A stretch of 61,097 nt of DNA from Paracoccaceae bacterium (GCA_947461435.1 CANHLE010000010.1:1-61097), one strand, 5' to 3'. Shown: positions 24,349 through 33,569, counted from the first letter of the stretch. Numbers and translations: made by a program. The notes: generated by a model from the letters alone, not told the origin.

Positions 24349-25764
24349 TTACATCCGGCCTAGTTTTCTGAAAGCCTCAACCACAAGACTGACTTTTATC
24401 CCCTTGGAGCCTTTGACCAGCACCACGTCGCCTGCATCTATCAGGCTGCGGGCCCCCGCCGCAAGTTCCTGCGCATCGGCCACCCAATGGCCCCGCTGCC
24501 GCGCGGGCAGCGCGTCGTACAAAACGCGCATTCGGTGCCCGACGCAATGCACGACAGACACCGCCTCAAGCCCCGGATGGCGCGCAATATCGCGGTGCAA
24601 CCCCAATTCGGTCGGCCCCAATTCCAACATGTCCCCCAGCACCGCAATGCGCCGCCCTCGGGCCAGCCGCCCGACACCTTCTTGCACCGGGGCCCCAATC
24701 AGCATGTCCAGCGCCGCCGCCATCGAGGCGGGATTGGCATTGAACGCATCGTCGATCAGATCGAACTGGGTCTCTTCGACCGCGTCCAGCAAGATCGGCT
24801 CGCGCAGGCCGCGCCCGGCCGGCGGTGCCCAGCGGCCCAAATCGCCCGCCGCAATGGCCGGATCCAGACCCAGCGCATCGGCCACGGCCAGAACCGCCAA
24901 GCCGTTCATCGCAAAATGCGTCCCCGCTGTTGACATCTTGAACAAGATGGCCGCGCTCCCGTGCCGGGCGGTCACAATCGTGGCCCCCTCACACAATCGC
25001 GCCTCATCCATCTGATAATCGGCCCCTGCCTGCGTGCCGAAGGTCAACACCGTGTGCCCCAGCTCGGCCGCATGGTTCAGAACAATCGCCGCCGTCGCAA
25101 TATCCAGCGGCAGAACGGCGATCCCCCCCGCGCGCAATCCATCCAGGATCGAGGCCTTCTCCTTCGCGATCCCTTCGATATTGTCGAAAGCCTCCAGATG
25201 GGCGGGCGCGACGGTTGTGATCATCGCCACATCCAGATCGGCCATCCGCGCCAAGGGCGCAATCTCGCCGGGATGGTTCATCCCGATCTCGATCACCGCA
25301 AACTCGGCCGTTTGCGGCATGCGGGCCAAGGTCAAGGGCACGCCCCAATGGTTGTTAAAGCTGGCTTCAGCCGCGTGAACCCGGCCCTGCCCGCCCAGAA
25401 CGACGCGCAACATCTCTTTGGTCGAGGTTTTGCCAACCGACCCGGTGACGCCAATCACCTTGGCGCGCGTGCGGGCCCGTGCCGCGCGGCCCAGATCTTC
25501 CAGCGCGCGCAAGACATCGGGAACGATCAGCAAAGGCGCATCGGGGGAAACGCCGCTGGGCACCCGCGATACCAGCGCGGCCGCCGCGCCCTTGGCCAGC
25601 GCCTGCGCCACAAAGTCATGCCCGTCGCGCTGATCGCTGAGCGCGACGAACAGATCGCCCGGCACCAAAGAGCGCGTGTCAATCGACACGCCTGTTGCGG
25701 CCCATCCCTCGGCTCCGCGCCCGCCTGTGGCGGCAATCGCCTCTTTTGCCGTCCAAAGTGCCAT
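24349..25764 (-). CDS. murF: UDP-MurNAc-tripeptide--D-Ala-D-Ala ligase
   Basis: A 471-residue Mur ligase that adds D-Ala-D-Ala to the tripeptide precursor. It has an N-terminal substrate domain (VSIDTRSLVPGDLFVAL), the ATP loop VIGVTGSVGKTSTKEM, NNHWGVPLTLARM, IEIGMNHPGEI and DAFNANPASM, then the C-domain (LGDMLELGPTELGLHRDIA, LVKGSKGIKVS). Its start codon touches the stop of murE at 25764. Confidence 0.95.
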   Translation of the reverse strand: MALWTAKEAIAATGGRGAEGWAATGVSIDTRSLVPGDLFVALSDQRDGHDFVAQALAKGAAAALVSRVPSGVSPDAPLLIVPDVLRALEDLGRAARARTRAKVIGVTGSVGKTSTKEMLRVVLGGQGRVHAAEASFNNHWGVPLTLARMPQTAEFAVIEIGMNHPGEIAPLARMADLDVAMITTVAPAHLEAFDNIEGIAKEKASILDGLRAGGIAVLPLDIATAAIVLNHAAELGHTVLTFGTQAGADYQMDEARLCEGATIVTARHGSAAILFKMSTAGTHFAMNGLAVLAVADALGLDPAIAAGDLGRWAPPAGRGLREPILLDAVEETQFDLIDDAFNANPASMAAALDMLIGAPVQEGVGRLARGRRIAVLGDMLELGPTELGLHRDIARHPGLEAVSVVHCVGHRMRVLYDALPARQRGHWVADAQELAAGARSLIDAGDVVLVKGSKGIKVSLVVEAFRKLGRM

Positions 25765-27239
25765 CAGATCACCCCGTCCAACGCGGCCACCGCCACACTT
25801 GCCTGCTCGACATCGTCAAAGGGATAGACATCGCCCTTGATGATCTGCCCCGTCTCGTGGCCCTTTCCGGCGATCAAAAGTGCGTCGCCCGGCAGCAGCG
25901 CATCCACCCCGCGCAAAATCGCCTCTGCCCGGTCGCCGACGTCGCTCGCCTCGGGGCAGGCTTGCAGGATCTCGGCCCGAATGCTGGCCGGGTCTTCGGA
26001 TCTGGGGTTGTCGTCGGTCACGAAAAGAACATCGGCATGGGCCTTTGCCGCCGCCCCCATCAAGGGCCGCTTGCCGCGATCGCGATCGCCCCCGGCCCCA
26101 AAGACGATGACAATCCGTCCCATCACATGCGGGCGCAGGGCCTGCACCGCGGTTGCGATCGCATCCGGCGTATGGGCATAATCCACAAAAACGCTTGCCC
26201 CATTGCGGCGTGTGGCGGCCAGTTGCATCCGACCGCGCACACCCACCAGATGCGGCAGGGCATGGATCACATCGCGCGGGGCCTCTCCCGCTGCAATGAC
26301 AAGACCCGCCGCCAGCGCCACATTCTCGGCCTGAAATCCGCCAATCAGATTCAGCCGCACCTGAAAAGGCGCGCCGTGCCAAGACAGGCGAAGCTCTTGG
26401 CCCAAGGAATCATATCGCTGGGCCATGATCCGCAGATCGCATTCGGCCCCATGTCCAACGGTGATCACCTCTTGCCCCTTGGCCTTGGCAATCGCCAGAA
26501 TCTCGGCCCCTTTGGGATCATTCATGTTGACCACAGCCGTTCCATCATCGGGCAACAGCCGGTCAAAAAGCGAGGCTTTGGCGGCGAAATAGGCCTCGAA
26601 TGTCTTGTGATAATCCAGATGATCTTGGGTAAAGTTGGTAAATCCCGCCGCCTTCAACCGCACCCCATCCAGACGCCTCTGATCCAACCCGTGGCTTGAT
26701 GCCTCCATCGCGGCATGGGTCACGCCTTCGGCTGCGGCCTGTGCCAGCATCCGGTGCAGCGTCACGGCATCGGGCGTTGTGTGGCTGGACGGTGCCGCCC
26801 AGGCACCTTCGACCCCGGTCGTGCCGATATTGATCGCCCCATGACCAAGCTGTGTCCAGATTTGCCGGGTAAAAGTCGAGACAGAGGTTTTGCCATTGGT
26901 GCCCGTCACCGCCACCATCGTGGCGGGCTGCGCGCCAAACCAAAGCGCCGCCGCCCGCGCCAGGGCTTCGCGGGCATCCTGGGCCACCACCAAGGCAGCC
27001 TGCGATCCGCCCAGCGCCGCTTCGGCCAATCTGGCCCCGTCAGCATCGGTCAAGATGGCAGCCGCGCCACGGTCCAGCGCCAGCCCGATAAATTCCGCGC
27101 CATGGCGCGCCGCCCCGGGCAGCGCCGCGAACAAATCCCCCTTGGCCACGGCCCGACTGTCCAGCGTCACGCCGCCAATCATCGGATCCCGCCCGCCCCG
27201 ACCGGACAGGCCAAGCCTTGAAAGTTTCATCGCGGCCAT
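25764..27239 (-). CDS. murE: UDP-MurNAc-dipeptide--meso-diaminopimelate ligase
   Basis: A 491-residue Mur ligase. ATP loop VAVTGTNGKTSVSTF; GVEGAWA region; TNFTQDHLDYHKTFE; and the C-terminal DDNPRSEDP. The DNPR motif is the known determinant for meso-diaminopimelate rather than lysine, so the wall is of the usual Gram-negative type. It follows ftsI after 36 bases. Confidence 0.95.
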   Translation of the reverse strand: MAAMKLSRLGLSGRGGRDPMIGGVTLDSRAVAKGDLFAALPGAARHGAEFIGLALDRGAAAILTDADGARLAEAALGGSQAALVVAQDAREALARAAALWFGAQPATMVAVTGTNGKTSVSTFTRQIWTQLGHGAINIGTTGVEGAWAAPSSHTTPDAVTLHRMLAQAAAEGVTHAAMEASSHGLDQRRLDGVRLKAAGFTNFTQDHLDYHKTFEAYFAAKASLFDRLLPDDGTAVVNMNDPKGAEILAIAKAKGQEVITVGHGAECDLRIMAQRYDSLGQELRLSWHGAPFQVRLNLIGGFQAENVALAAGLVIAAGEAPRDVIHALPHLVGVRGRMQLAATRRNGASVFVDYAHTPDAIATAVQALRPHVMGRIVIVFGAGGDRDRGKRPLMGAAAKAHADVLFVTDDNPRSEDPASIRAEILQACPEASDVGDRAEAILRGVDALLPGDALLIAGKGHETGQIIKGDVYPFDDVEQASVAVAALDGVI

Positions 27240-27275
27240 GACGCTCCCCTCAAACGGCCCCTTGCGGGCGGCGCT

Positions 27276-29069
27276 TCAATTCTTGACGGCAGTTATCTCA
27301 TTCTCAGGCGGCGTTTCAACCACCGGCACCATTCCCATCAGGGGCGCCATGCGCTTGATCATCTCTCCGGCCACCGGAACCGCCGTCCATCCCGCGGTGC
27401 TGCGCACCTCGCCGCCCCCCGAGGTGCCCGATGGCTCGTCCATCGTCACGATCAGAACATATTGCGGATTGTCCGTAGGAAAGACCCCGGCAAAGGTGTT
27501 GACCACGCGGTCGGTGTAGTATCCGCCGCCCGGACGCGGTTTGTCGGCCGTGCCCGTCTTGCCGCCAACCCGGTAACCCGGCACATCGGCCAGCGTCGCC
27601 GTTCCGCTGACCACAACGCGGCGCAGCATATCCACCGCATCGCGTGACACGCTGGGGCTGATCACCCGAATGCCTTTCATCGCTTCGGTCCGCTTCAGCA
27701 AGGTCGGCGACACGCGAATGCCCCCATTGGCCACGCTGGCATAGGCCGCCGCCAGATTCAGCGGGCTTGACGAAATCCCATGCCCGAAGGACGCGGTGAC
27801 CGTGACAATATCAGGCCAACGCGCCGGACGCAGGGGCTTGGCCCCCGGCGCCTCGATCAATTCCACCGGCGAGGCCTCCAGCAACCCCAACGAGGTCAAA
27901 AACGCCTGCTGCCGTTCGGCCCCGATCATCAGCGCGATATGGCCTGTGCCGATGTTAGAGGATACTTCCATGATCTCGGCCACTGATTTGGTCGGCCCAT
28001 AATTGTGGCCGTCAAATTCGGTGATCCGCTTTTTGCCGATCTGAAGCGACGAGGTGTCAATCTGGGTATCGGGGTTCACAAGGCCCAGCTCCATCGCCTG
28101 CGCCGCCGCAAAGATCTTGAAGGTTGATCCCAGCTCGTAAACCCCTTGAACAGCCCGGTTGAACAGGGGGCTGTCTGCCGGATCTGCCCCTTTGGCCACA
28201 ATCGGGCTGGGCCGGTCGTTGGGGTCGAAATCCGGCAAACTGGCCATCGCCAGAATTTCTCCGGTCTGCACATTCATCAAGATGCCCGCCGCGCCCTTGG
28301 CTTGCATCATTGTCATGCCAGCGCCCAGAACCTCTTCCATCGTGGCCTGCAGCGTCAGATCTATGGTCAGTTCCAGCGGCACACCGGCCTGCGCGGGATC
28401 GCGCAGCCGAAGGTCAAGCGCCTTTTCAATCCCTGCCACACCGATCAATTCGGCGCTGGCCACGCCTTCATCCCCGAACGACGCACCGCCCAGAATATGC
28501 GCGGCCAGATTGCCATTGGGATAAAGCCGCATCTCGCGCGGGCCAAAAAGCAGACCCGGATCGCCGATATCATGCACCGCCTGCTGCTGCTCCGGGCTCA
28601 ACATCTTGCGAATCCAAAGAAAACTGCGCCCATCGGTAAAGCGGCGCAGCAAATCTTCTTCGGAAAGTTCCGGGAACAAAGCCGCCAATTCATGGGCCAC
28701 CCGTGGGGGATCAACCATATCGGCGGTTTGCACATACAAGGAATTGGTCAACATGTTCGTTGCCAGAATGCGCCCCTCGCGATCCACGATATCGGACCGC
28801 ATCGCCTGAATCGAACTTGCCCCAGCTTCTGATTTCGGTTCCATCGGGGTCTCGGAAGACATGTATCCCATGCGCAAACCGATCGCGGCAAACGCGACTG
28901 CAAAACTGACGCTCAGAATTCCCAGACGAAATCTTGCCCGGCCAATCGCCTTGTCGCGCATCACTTCGTGGCGCTGGCGCAAATTCTCGCGCTCAATCAG
29001 ATCCGGGTTTTCGCCCTTGGCGCGGGCATCCAGAATACGGGCCAAAGGGCGCAAAGGCGTGCGGGTCAT
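27276..29069 (-). CDS. ftsI: Septal transpeptidase FtsI (PBP3)
   Basis: A 597-residue class B penicillin-binding protein that cross-links septal peptidoglycan. One membrane anchor (about 45-68), the PBP dimer domain (about 85-230), then the transpeptidase domain with STFK (in YELGSTFKIF), SSN (in EVSSNIGTGH) and KTG (in VGGKTGTADK). It acts with FtsW and FtsL at the division site. The start overlaps the end of ftsL by four bases. Confidence 0.95.
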   Translation of the reverse strand: MTRTPLRPLARILDARAKGENPDLIERENLRQRHEVMRDKAIGRARFRLGILSVSFAVAFAAIGLRMGYMSSETPMEPKSEAGASSIQAMRSDIVDREGRILATNMLTNSLYVQTADMVDPPRVAHELAALFPELSEEDLLRRFTDGRSFLWIRKMLSPEQQQAVHDIGDPGLLFGPREMRLYPNGNLAAHILGGASFGDEGVASAELIGVAGIEKALDLRLRDPAQAGVPLELTIDLTLQATMEEVLGAGMTMMQAKGAAGILMNVQTGEILAMASLPDFDPNDRPSPIVAKGADPADSPLFNRAVQGVYELGSTFKIFAAAQAMELGLVNPDTQIDTSSLQIGKKRITEFDGHNYGPTKSVAEIMEVSSNIGTGHIALMIGAERQQAFLTSLGLLEASPVELIEAPGAKPLRPARWPDIVTVTASFGHGISSSPLNLAAAYASVANGGIRVSPTLLKRTEAMKGIRVISPSVSRDAVDMLRRVVVSGTATLADVPGYRVGGKTGTADKPRPGGGYYTDRVVNTFAGVFPTDNPQYVLIVTMDEPSGTSGGGEVRSTAGWTAVPVAGEMIKRMAPLMGMVPVVETPPENEITAVKN

Positions 29070-29452
29070 GGCGTGATCTCCTGCGCGTCGGCCGGCAAAG
29101 TGCCAGAGATATCCACCGAATTTGCAATATCCAGATCCGACGGTAACCCGCTGTCCAAGGCCGGTGCAGGAAAGGCCACAGCCGCAGCCGTGTTCAGTTG
29201 CGCCGGCTCCATCGGCATCAGTTCCAGCCGATCAAAATTCATGTTCACCAACTCGCGCAACCGGGCCGGACGATTCAAATAGGCCCATTCCGCCTTTTGC
29301 GTTGAAATGGCATCGCGCAACAATCCGATCTGGCTTTGCAGATCCGCGACATCGGCCTCGCGGGCGCGCATGTCGTAGTTTTCCGAATAGGCCCAGGCGC
29401 CCAGACCTAAAAGAGACATGAATGCAACGACATAGATGAAAGCTCGCATCAT
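29066..29452 (-). CDS. ftsL: Cell division protein FtsL
   Basis: A 128-residue bitopic protein: one membrane segment at about 4-22, then a heptad-like coiled coil ([20 protein letters not shown]) and a short periplasmic tail. FtsL joins FtsB and FtsQ in the divisome. Identification rests on topology and on its place between rsmH and ftsI, since FtsL sequences diverge widely. It overlaps both neighbours by four bases. Confidence 0.88.
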   Translation of the reverse strand: MMRAFIYVVAFMSLLGLGAWAYSENYDMRAREADVADLQSQIGLLRDAISTQKAEWAYLNRPARLRELVNMNFDRLELMPMEPAQLNTAAAVAFPAPALDSGLPSDLDIANSVDISGTLPADAQEITP

Positions 29453-30450
29453 TTCCCCCTGCCTTTTTGCGGCAATTCCGGTGCGTCCACCTCGGCAGCC
29501 GTGACCGGGCGCGCGGGGGCATCCGTGCGCCGGGCCACCCGCAGCTTTGCCGATCTTGACCGCGGATTTGCGGTCAGCTCTTCCGCGTCAGGCCCGACGG
29601 GCTTGCGCGTGACCAGATCAAACCGCGCGGTCGTGCTGGATTTGGCCGGTGCATAGCGGTTGGTGTTCGGCTCTTCGCCAGCGGCCCGCTGAAAAAAGCG
29701 TTTGACCACCCGGTCTTCCAGCGAATGAAACGTGACAACGGCCAGTAAACCGCCCGGCTTCAGTGCCCGCTCCGCAGCAGCAAGGCCCTGAACCAATTCT
29801 GAAAATTCCTCGTTCACCGCAATTCGCAGCGCCTGAAAACTGCGCGTTGCGGGGTGGCTTTGCCCCGGCTTGGGGCGCGGCAGACAGCGCGCCACGATGT
29901 CGGACAGGCGCAGCGTGGTCGTGATCGGCTCGCGCAGGCGGGCATCGACGATCGCATGCGCTATCCGGCGTGACGCCCGTTCTTCGCCAAAATGATACAA
30001 GATATCTGCCAATCGCTCTTCGCTGGCGCCGTTCACCAGATCAGCGGCAGAGGGCCCGGTTTGCGCCATGCGCATGTCCAGCGGGCCATCCTTGGCAAAG
30101 GAAAACCCCCGCTCCGCCAGATCCAGTTGCATTGAAGAAACGCCCAGATCCAGAACGACCCCGTCCAGCATCTGGCCCGCATGCCCATCCAAGTCAGAAA
30201 AATTTCCCGCGACCAGACGCAATCGGTCGGCGTAATCCCCGCTCCATGCTTTGGCCAACTCGAATGCCAAAGGGTCACGGTCCACGCCGATCACCAAATC
30301 GGCCCCCGCCGCCAACAGGCCGCGTGCATAGCCGCCCGCACCAAAAGTGCCGTCCAACCAGACCCCCGAAACCGGAGCGCAGGCCGCCAGAAGCGGACGA
30401 AGAAGAACTGGAACATGAGGAGGTTGCGCTGGCAGCACGTCGCGGGTCAT
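29449..30450 (-). CDS. rsmH: 16S rRNA m4C1402 methyltransferase RsmH
   Basis: A 333-residue SAM-dependent enzyme (formerly MraW) that N4-methylates C1402 of 16S rRNA. Motifs: [10 protein letters not shown] at the start, [16 protein letters not shown] (SAM loop), [39 protein letters not shown], and [12 protein letters not shown]. It follows mraZ after four bases. Confidence 0.95.
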   Translation of the reverse strand: MTRDVLPAQPPHVPVLLRPLLAACAPVSGVWLDGTFGAGGYARGLLAAGADLVIGVDRDPLAFELAKAWSGDYADRLRLVAGNFSDLDGHAGQMLDGVVLDLGVSSMQLDLAERGFSFAKDGPLDMRMAQTGPSAADLVNGASEERLADILYHFGEERASRRIAHAIVDARLREPITTTLRLSDIVARCLPRPKPGQSHPATRSFQALRIAVNEEFSELVQGLAAAERALKPGGLLAVVTFHSLEDRVVKRFFQRAAGEEPNTNRYAPAKSSTTARFDLVTRKPVGPDAEELTANPRSRSAKLRVARRTDAPARPVTAAEVDAPELPQKGRGK

Positions 30451-30454
30451 CCCA

Positions 30455-30964
30455 TCACCCGCCTCGTTGGGCCCTGCCGACCAAGGTCAGCGGATCGACA
30501 CCATCATCGTCATCCTCTGCCTGCTCTGCGTCATACACTTCCTTGCGGTACAATTTGAACCGGTTGGTGAACCCCGCAAAGGCGGCCTCGCCGCCGCCCG
30601 CCAGATCCTCCGGTCCAAATCCCATCTTTTCGCGAACCTTCGGTGGCAAGACAATGCGGCCGTCAGGCTCAATTTCCGCCATGACAGACCGGCTGATCAA
30701 ATCCCGCTCGGCGCGGTCGCGCTCGGGGCTGCCAAGGTCCATCGATTCAATTTTTGCCGCCAGGGCATCGGCCCCCGATTTGGAGTAGCACTCGACAAAC
30801 CGGCGCGACTTTCCGCCATAAACCATATAGATGCGAGGACGGGGAAACTCGGGCGAGGAGGGATCTTCGGCTTCCAGAATACGGCGAAAGGCCGCCGGGA
30901 TCGAAACCCGCGCCTTGGCATCCACCTTCTGGTAGAATTCGCCTCTGAATGCCTCGCTGCCCAT
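30455..30964 (-). CDS. mraZ: Transcriptional regulator MraZ
   Basis: A 169-residue protein with two SpoVT/AbrB-like repeats: [20 protein letters not shown] (N-terminal) and [17 protein letters not shown] (central). MraZ is the first dcw gene and in other bacteria represses its own operon by binding repeated sites upstream. ATG at 30964 ([10 protein letters not shown]) is chosen by homology; the frame is open further upstream but enters the UpsM-like leader. The acidic tail (AEDDDDGVD) is unusual but not unknown. I found no clean MraZ-box array. Confidence 0.92.
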   Translation of the reverse strand: MGSEAFRGEFYQKVDAKARVSIPAAFRRILEAEDPSSPEFPRPRIYMVYGGKSRRFVECYSKSGADALAAKIESMDLGSPERDRAERDLISRSVMAEIEPDGRIVLPPKVREKMGFGPEDLAGGGEAAFAGFTNRFKLYRKEVYDAEQAEDDDDGVDPLTLVGRAQRGG

Positions 30965-31011
30965 GGGCCTGTGCGGTCCCTCTCGTCGGTTTGCGGGGGC
31001 TTGGCCCCCTG

Positions 31012-31055
31012 AAATAGAAATGGCGGACCGGGTTGCTGCCACTACCCGATCCGCC
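31012..31055 (-). terminator. Terminator within the mraZ leader
   Basis: On the minus strand GGCGGATCGGGT (31055-31044) pairs with ACCCGGTCCGCC (31033-31022) over 12 bp with one U-G pair and a 10-base loop, followed by ATTTCTATTT. It should end most transcripts before mraZ and so set the level of the whole dcw operon. Confidence 0.8.
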
Positions 31056-31231
31056 TCTGTCCCATCGCTGGGGCGTCCTGCGTCGCGCCACCTGGGGGAG
31101 ATGTCTGCTCGCGCGCGCCGGATCTCTGTCGTTCAATGAAAGCGAGTGCCTGTATGAGCCTGTCTTTTTTTATTTCGCCGTGTTCGGGGTTCTTCAGCCG
31201 CCCCTGCTTTAATTTGCTCGTTTCATTTTCC
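31012..31231 (-). ncRNA. upsM: UpsM-like sRNA from the mraZ 5' leader
   Basis: In Rhodobacter sphaeroides the dcw cluster is preceded by a long mraZ leader that ends early at a terminator and yields the about 206-nt sRNA UpsM. Here the mraZ leader also contains a strong terminator on the minus strand (31012-31055), 48 bases before mraZ. A weak promoter, TTGTTT-N17-CATATC (about 31268-31240), would start a transcript near 31231 and give an RNA of about 220 nt. The 3' end is well supported; the 5' end is a guess. A second hairpin (GGGGGC-CAA-GCCCCC, 30995-31009) follows in read-through RNA and lies shortly before the mraZ start codon. Confidence 0.65.
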
Positions 31232-31663
31232 GTGAGAAAGATATGACACGGGATTTCATGGGAAACAATGGAAATTTTTGGGATCAAACGGGCATATCTT
31301 GTTTTCGGACCGATGCAAACGCAGCATTTAGCGGTCTCTGCACGGCAAATAGCCCCACCGATAGCCAATCACAGGGATGTGACCGCTATATATAGTCGCA
31401 GCTTGGGAAATGAGCTATGCCCCACGCTTTCCCAAGAAATTTTCATGACAGCCAAATTTTGCCGAAAAAATGGGCAAATTCCTGCAGAATCCCGGGGCAA
31501 TATCACCTTCAGACCCCGCAATGCACCAATTTTCCCATGATTTCCCACCCAAAGTGATTCGCCTTAAGCGCGACGTCACCCCACCCGGGCGGGGCGCGTG
31601 CCCTGTCCAGCAGACCTGTCGCAACCTTTGGAAAACACCTGTTCGGTCAGGCCGGATCGGGCC
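31056..31663. other. Long intergenic region between mraZ leader and mrp
   Basis: No convincing gene. The part 31160-31550 is clearly more AT-rich than its surroundings. It holds the presumed promoter of the mraZ leader (around 31240-31268, minus strand). Further upstream is a perfect 9-bp inverted repeat, CTTGGGAAA (31402-31410) and TTTCCCAAG (31428-31436), beside a TATATATA tract at 31386-31393. The 91-codon frame at 31268-31540 has no ribosome site or known motif and is not accepted. Confidence 0.5.
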
Positions 31664-32752
31664 TCAGGCCATCCCGCCATCAATCAACCGTGCCGCGAGT
31701 CGGCCATAGGCCTGTGCTGCGGGGCTGTCACCAGCCGCGATCGGCGTGCCGGCATCGCCCGCCAGACGCACCGACAAATCCAACGGCATCTCTCCCAGGA
31801 ACGGCAGGTCAAGCCGCGCCGCCTCGGCCGCCACGCCGCCATGGCCAAACAAATGCGCCTCATGCCCGCAGTTGGGGCAGATATAGGTCGACATATTCTC
31901 GATCAGGCCCAGAACCGGGGTCTTCAGCTTTTGGAACATGTCCAGCGCCTTGCGCGCATCCAAAAGCGCCACATCCTGCGGCGTCGATACAACAATCGCT
32001 CCGGTCAAATGCGTGCGTTGACACAGGGTCAACTGCACATCCCCCGTCCCCGGCGGCAAATCGATGATCAATATATCCAGATGGCCCCAGGCAACCTGTG
32101 TGAGAAGTTGCTGCAAGGCCCCCATCAACATCGGGCCGCGCCAGATCACCGCTTCGTCGTCCTTCAACATCAATCCGATCGACATCATCGTCACGCCATG
32201 CGCGATCAACGGTTCAATCGTCTTGCCATCAGGGCTGGCCGGGCGCTTGGACACGCCCATCATGCGCGGCTGGCTTGGCCCATAGATATCGGCATCCAGC
32301 AGGCCCACGCGCCGCCCCTGCCGCGCCAGCGCCACAGCAAGGTTCGACGCAACGGTGGATTTGCCCACCCCGCCCTTGCCCGACCCCACGGCGATGATCC
32401 GGTCGATCCCGGCAATGCGCGCCGGCCCACCTTGATGCGGGGTCGGATGCTGGCCAATCTTCACGCCGCCGCCCAGATTGGGCGGTGGCGCCGCCTTTGC
32501 GGCCGGGCCATGCGCCGTCATAACAACCTGCACCGACGTCACGCCCGGCAAGGCGCGCAGGGCCGCCTCGGCGCGCGCCTGATCGCCCGCCAGTGCCTGC
32601 GCCTCGGCCGGGCTGGGCGCTTCGATGACGAATCGGATGGCGCCGCCCTCTACCGACAGGGCCCGCACCAGATCGCGGGCGATCAGATTGCCGCCGCTGG
32701 CCAAGGGCAGACCCTGAAGGACACCGATCACCATCTCGCGCGTGATTGTCAT
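31664..32752 (-). CDS. mrp: Mrp/NBP35-family Fe-S carrier ATPase
   Basis: A 362-residue protein with an N-terminal MIP18-like domain (about 1-85; VIGVLQGLPL) and a P-loop domain starting VGSGKGGVGKSTVASNLAVA (about 125-143). The C-P-N-C pair (YICPNCGHEAHLFG) is the conserved Fe-S binding motif of Mrp/ApbC. It is thought to carry Fe-S clusters to apoproteins. ATG at 32752 is preferred for its GGGGTGG upstream; the frame opens earlier without one. Confidence 0.93.
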   Translation of the reverse strand: MTITREMVIGVLQGLPLASGGNLIARDLVRALSVEGGAIRFVIEAPSPAEAQALAGDQARAEAALRALPGVTSVQVVMTAHGPAAKAAPPPNLGGGVKIGQHPTPHQGGPARIAGIDRIIAVGSGKGGVGKSTVASNLAVALARQGRRVGLLDADIYGPSQPRMMGVSKRPASPDGKTIEPLIAHGVTMMSIGLMLKDDEAVIWRGPMLMGALQQLLTQVAWGHLDILIIDLPPGTGDVQLTLCQRTHLTGAIVVSTPQDVALLDARKALDMFQKLKTPVLGLIENMSTYICPNCGHEAHLFGHGGVAAEAARLDLPFLGEMPLDLSVRLAGDAGTPIAAGDSPAAQAYGRLAARLIDGGMA

Positions 32753-33024
32753 AAGACCACCCCTTTTTTTCGCTGCTTGCTGCAAAGTTGTGCGCTTTGC
32801 AAGAAAGGACAAGGCTGTGTTTACCAAATGTTCAAAATTTAAGCGAACCGGCTGTTAATTATGAATATTTTATGAAGAACAGCCATGCCGTCGCTGCATA
32901 GCGGCATTGCTTCTGCGTCTATTGTGCAATCGCAGCAATTGCCCCATCTTCAACCCATCGACAGCGCTAACATCGAAACATGACGATGAAGGGCTGACGC
33001 AAAAAGAAAGTTATGAGGCTGATT

Positions 33025-33240
33025 ATGGCATATGTAAATTCGTCCCGCGCTGTTCGCGTTACCTTGGCTGATCGGATCGCCGCCCTGTTCACTGTGGCGC
33101 GTGAAGCCGCTGCCCGCCGCGCGATCTACACGCAAACAGTACGTGAGTTGAACGCGCTGACCGACCGCGACTTGCGCGATCTTGGTTTGGCCCGCGCTGA
33201 TGTGCCGTCGATTGCCCGCGACGCCGCCTACGGGCTGTAA
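33025..33240 (+). CDS. Small DUF1127 protein
   Basis: A 71-residue, Arg-rich protein. The C-terminal RELNALTDRDLRDLGLARAD is the DUF1127 motif. In R. sphaeroides the related protein CcaF1 is encoded ahead of, and co-transcribed with, the CcsR sRNAs under heat-shock sigma factors, and DUF1127 proteins are reported to bind RNA. The same order is seen here: seven CCTCCTCCC hairpins begin ten bases after the stop. ATG at 33025 is chosen because GAGG lies six bases upstream; ATG 33013 is the alternative. A possible RpoH-like promoter (CTTCAA-N14-TAACAT, near 32949-32974) is weak. Confidence 0.88.
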   Translation: MAYVNSSRAVRVTLADRIAALFTVAREAAARRAIYTQTVRELNALTDRDLRDLGLARADVPSIARDAAYGL

Positions 33241-33249
33241 GTTTCGAAT

Positions 33250-33320
33250 TCACGCCTCCTCCTCCCAAATTTGGGGCGTGATATCCGCTGCGGTCTCTAC
33301 CTCCTCCCAGAGATCGCGGC
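33250..33320 (+). ncRNA. CcsR/cuckoo-type RNA, hairpins 1 and 2
   Basis: Hairpin 1: stem TCACGCC/GGCGTGA (33250-33256 with 33275-33281), with CCTCCTCCC at 33258-33266 in the loop. Hairpin 2: stem GCTGCGGTCTCT/AGAGATCGCGGC (33287-33298 with 33309-33320, two G-U pairs), with CCTCCTCCC at 33300-33308 filling the loop. Two hairpins with this loop make up one CcsR (cuckoo) RNA in Rhodobacter. The loop matches the anti-Shine-Dalgarno end of 16S rRNA (CCUCC). Confidence 0.85.
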
Positions 33321-33364
33321 AAACCTCCAGGGCCCTCCCGCCTTGGACATGACGGGTCTTCACG

Positions 33365-33443
33365 GCCGATCCCTCCTCCTCCTCCCTGAGGGACGGCAGT
33401 GACGAATGTGACGGCGGCACCAACCTCCTCCCTGGTGCCGCCG
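33365..33443 (+). ncRNA. CcsR/cuckoo-type RNA, hairpins 3 and 4
   Basis: Hairpin 3: GCCG-a-TCCCTC (33365-33375) pairs with GAGGGA-CGGC (33388-33397) around a single bulged A; CCTCCTCCC is at 33378-33386. Hairpin 4: perfect 11-bp stem CGGCGGCACCA/TGGTGCCGCCG (33412-33422 with 33433-33443) with loop ACCTCCTCCC. The stems differ from the first pair while the loop is unchanged, which means selection on structure and loop. Confidence 0.87.
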
Positions 33444-33485
33444 ATCCTCCCCCCCGAATTCGGGCCTTTTGGCCCCAAGCGACCG

Positions 33486-33566
33486 TTTCTCGGCCTCTCC
33501 TCCTCCCAACGGCCGGGAAATGTGGGAAAGCCCCGCCCTCTCCTCCTCCCCGGGCCGGGCTTTTCC
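33486..33566 (+). ncRNA. CcsR/cuckoo-type RNA, hairpins 5 and 6
   Basis: Hairpin 5: TTTCTCGGCC/GGCCGGGAAA (33486-33495 with 33511-33520, one U-G pair), with CCTCCTCCC at 33499-33507. Hairpin 6: GGAAAGCCCCGCCC (33525-33538) with GGGCCGGGCTTTTCC (33552-33566), with one mismatch and one bulge; CCTCCTCCC at 33542-33550. Confidence 0.85.
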
Positions 33567-33569
33567 AAG

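Noticed and set aside
30965-31130. MraZ-box repeats (TGGGN with 5-base spacers) upstream of mraZ
   Set aside because: Only scattered GGG-containing pentamers without regular spacing; no convincing array.
31268-31540. A 90-residue plus-strand frame upstream of mrp
   Set aside because: It has no ribosome site, no motif and lies in an AT-rich control region.
33444-33485. CCCGAATTCGGG palindrome in the linker between hairpin pairs 2 and 3 as another array member
   Set aside because: It leaves almost no loop and lacks CCTCCTCCC, so it cannot be a member of the same hairpin family.
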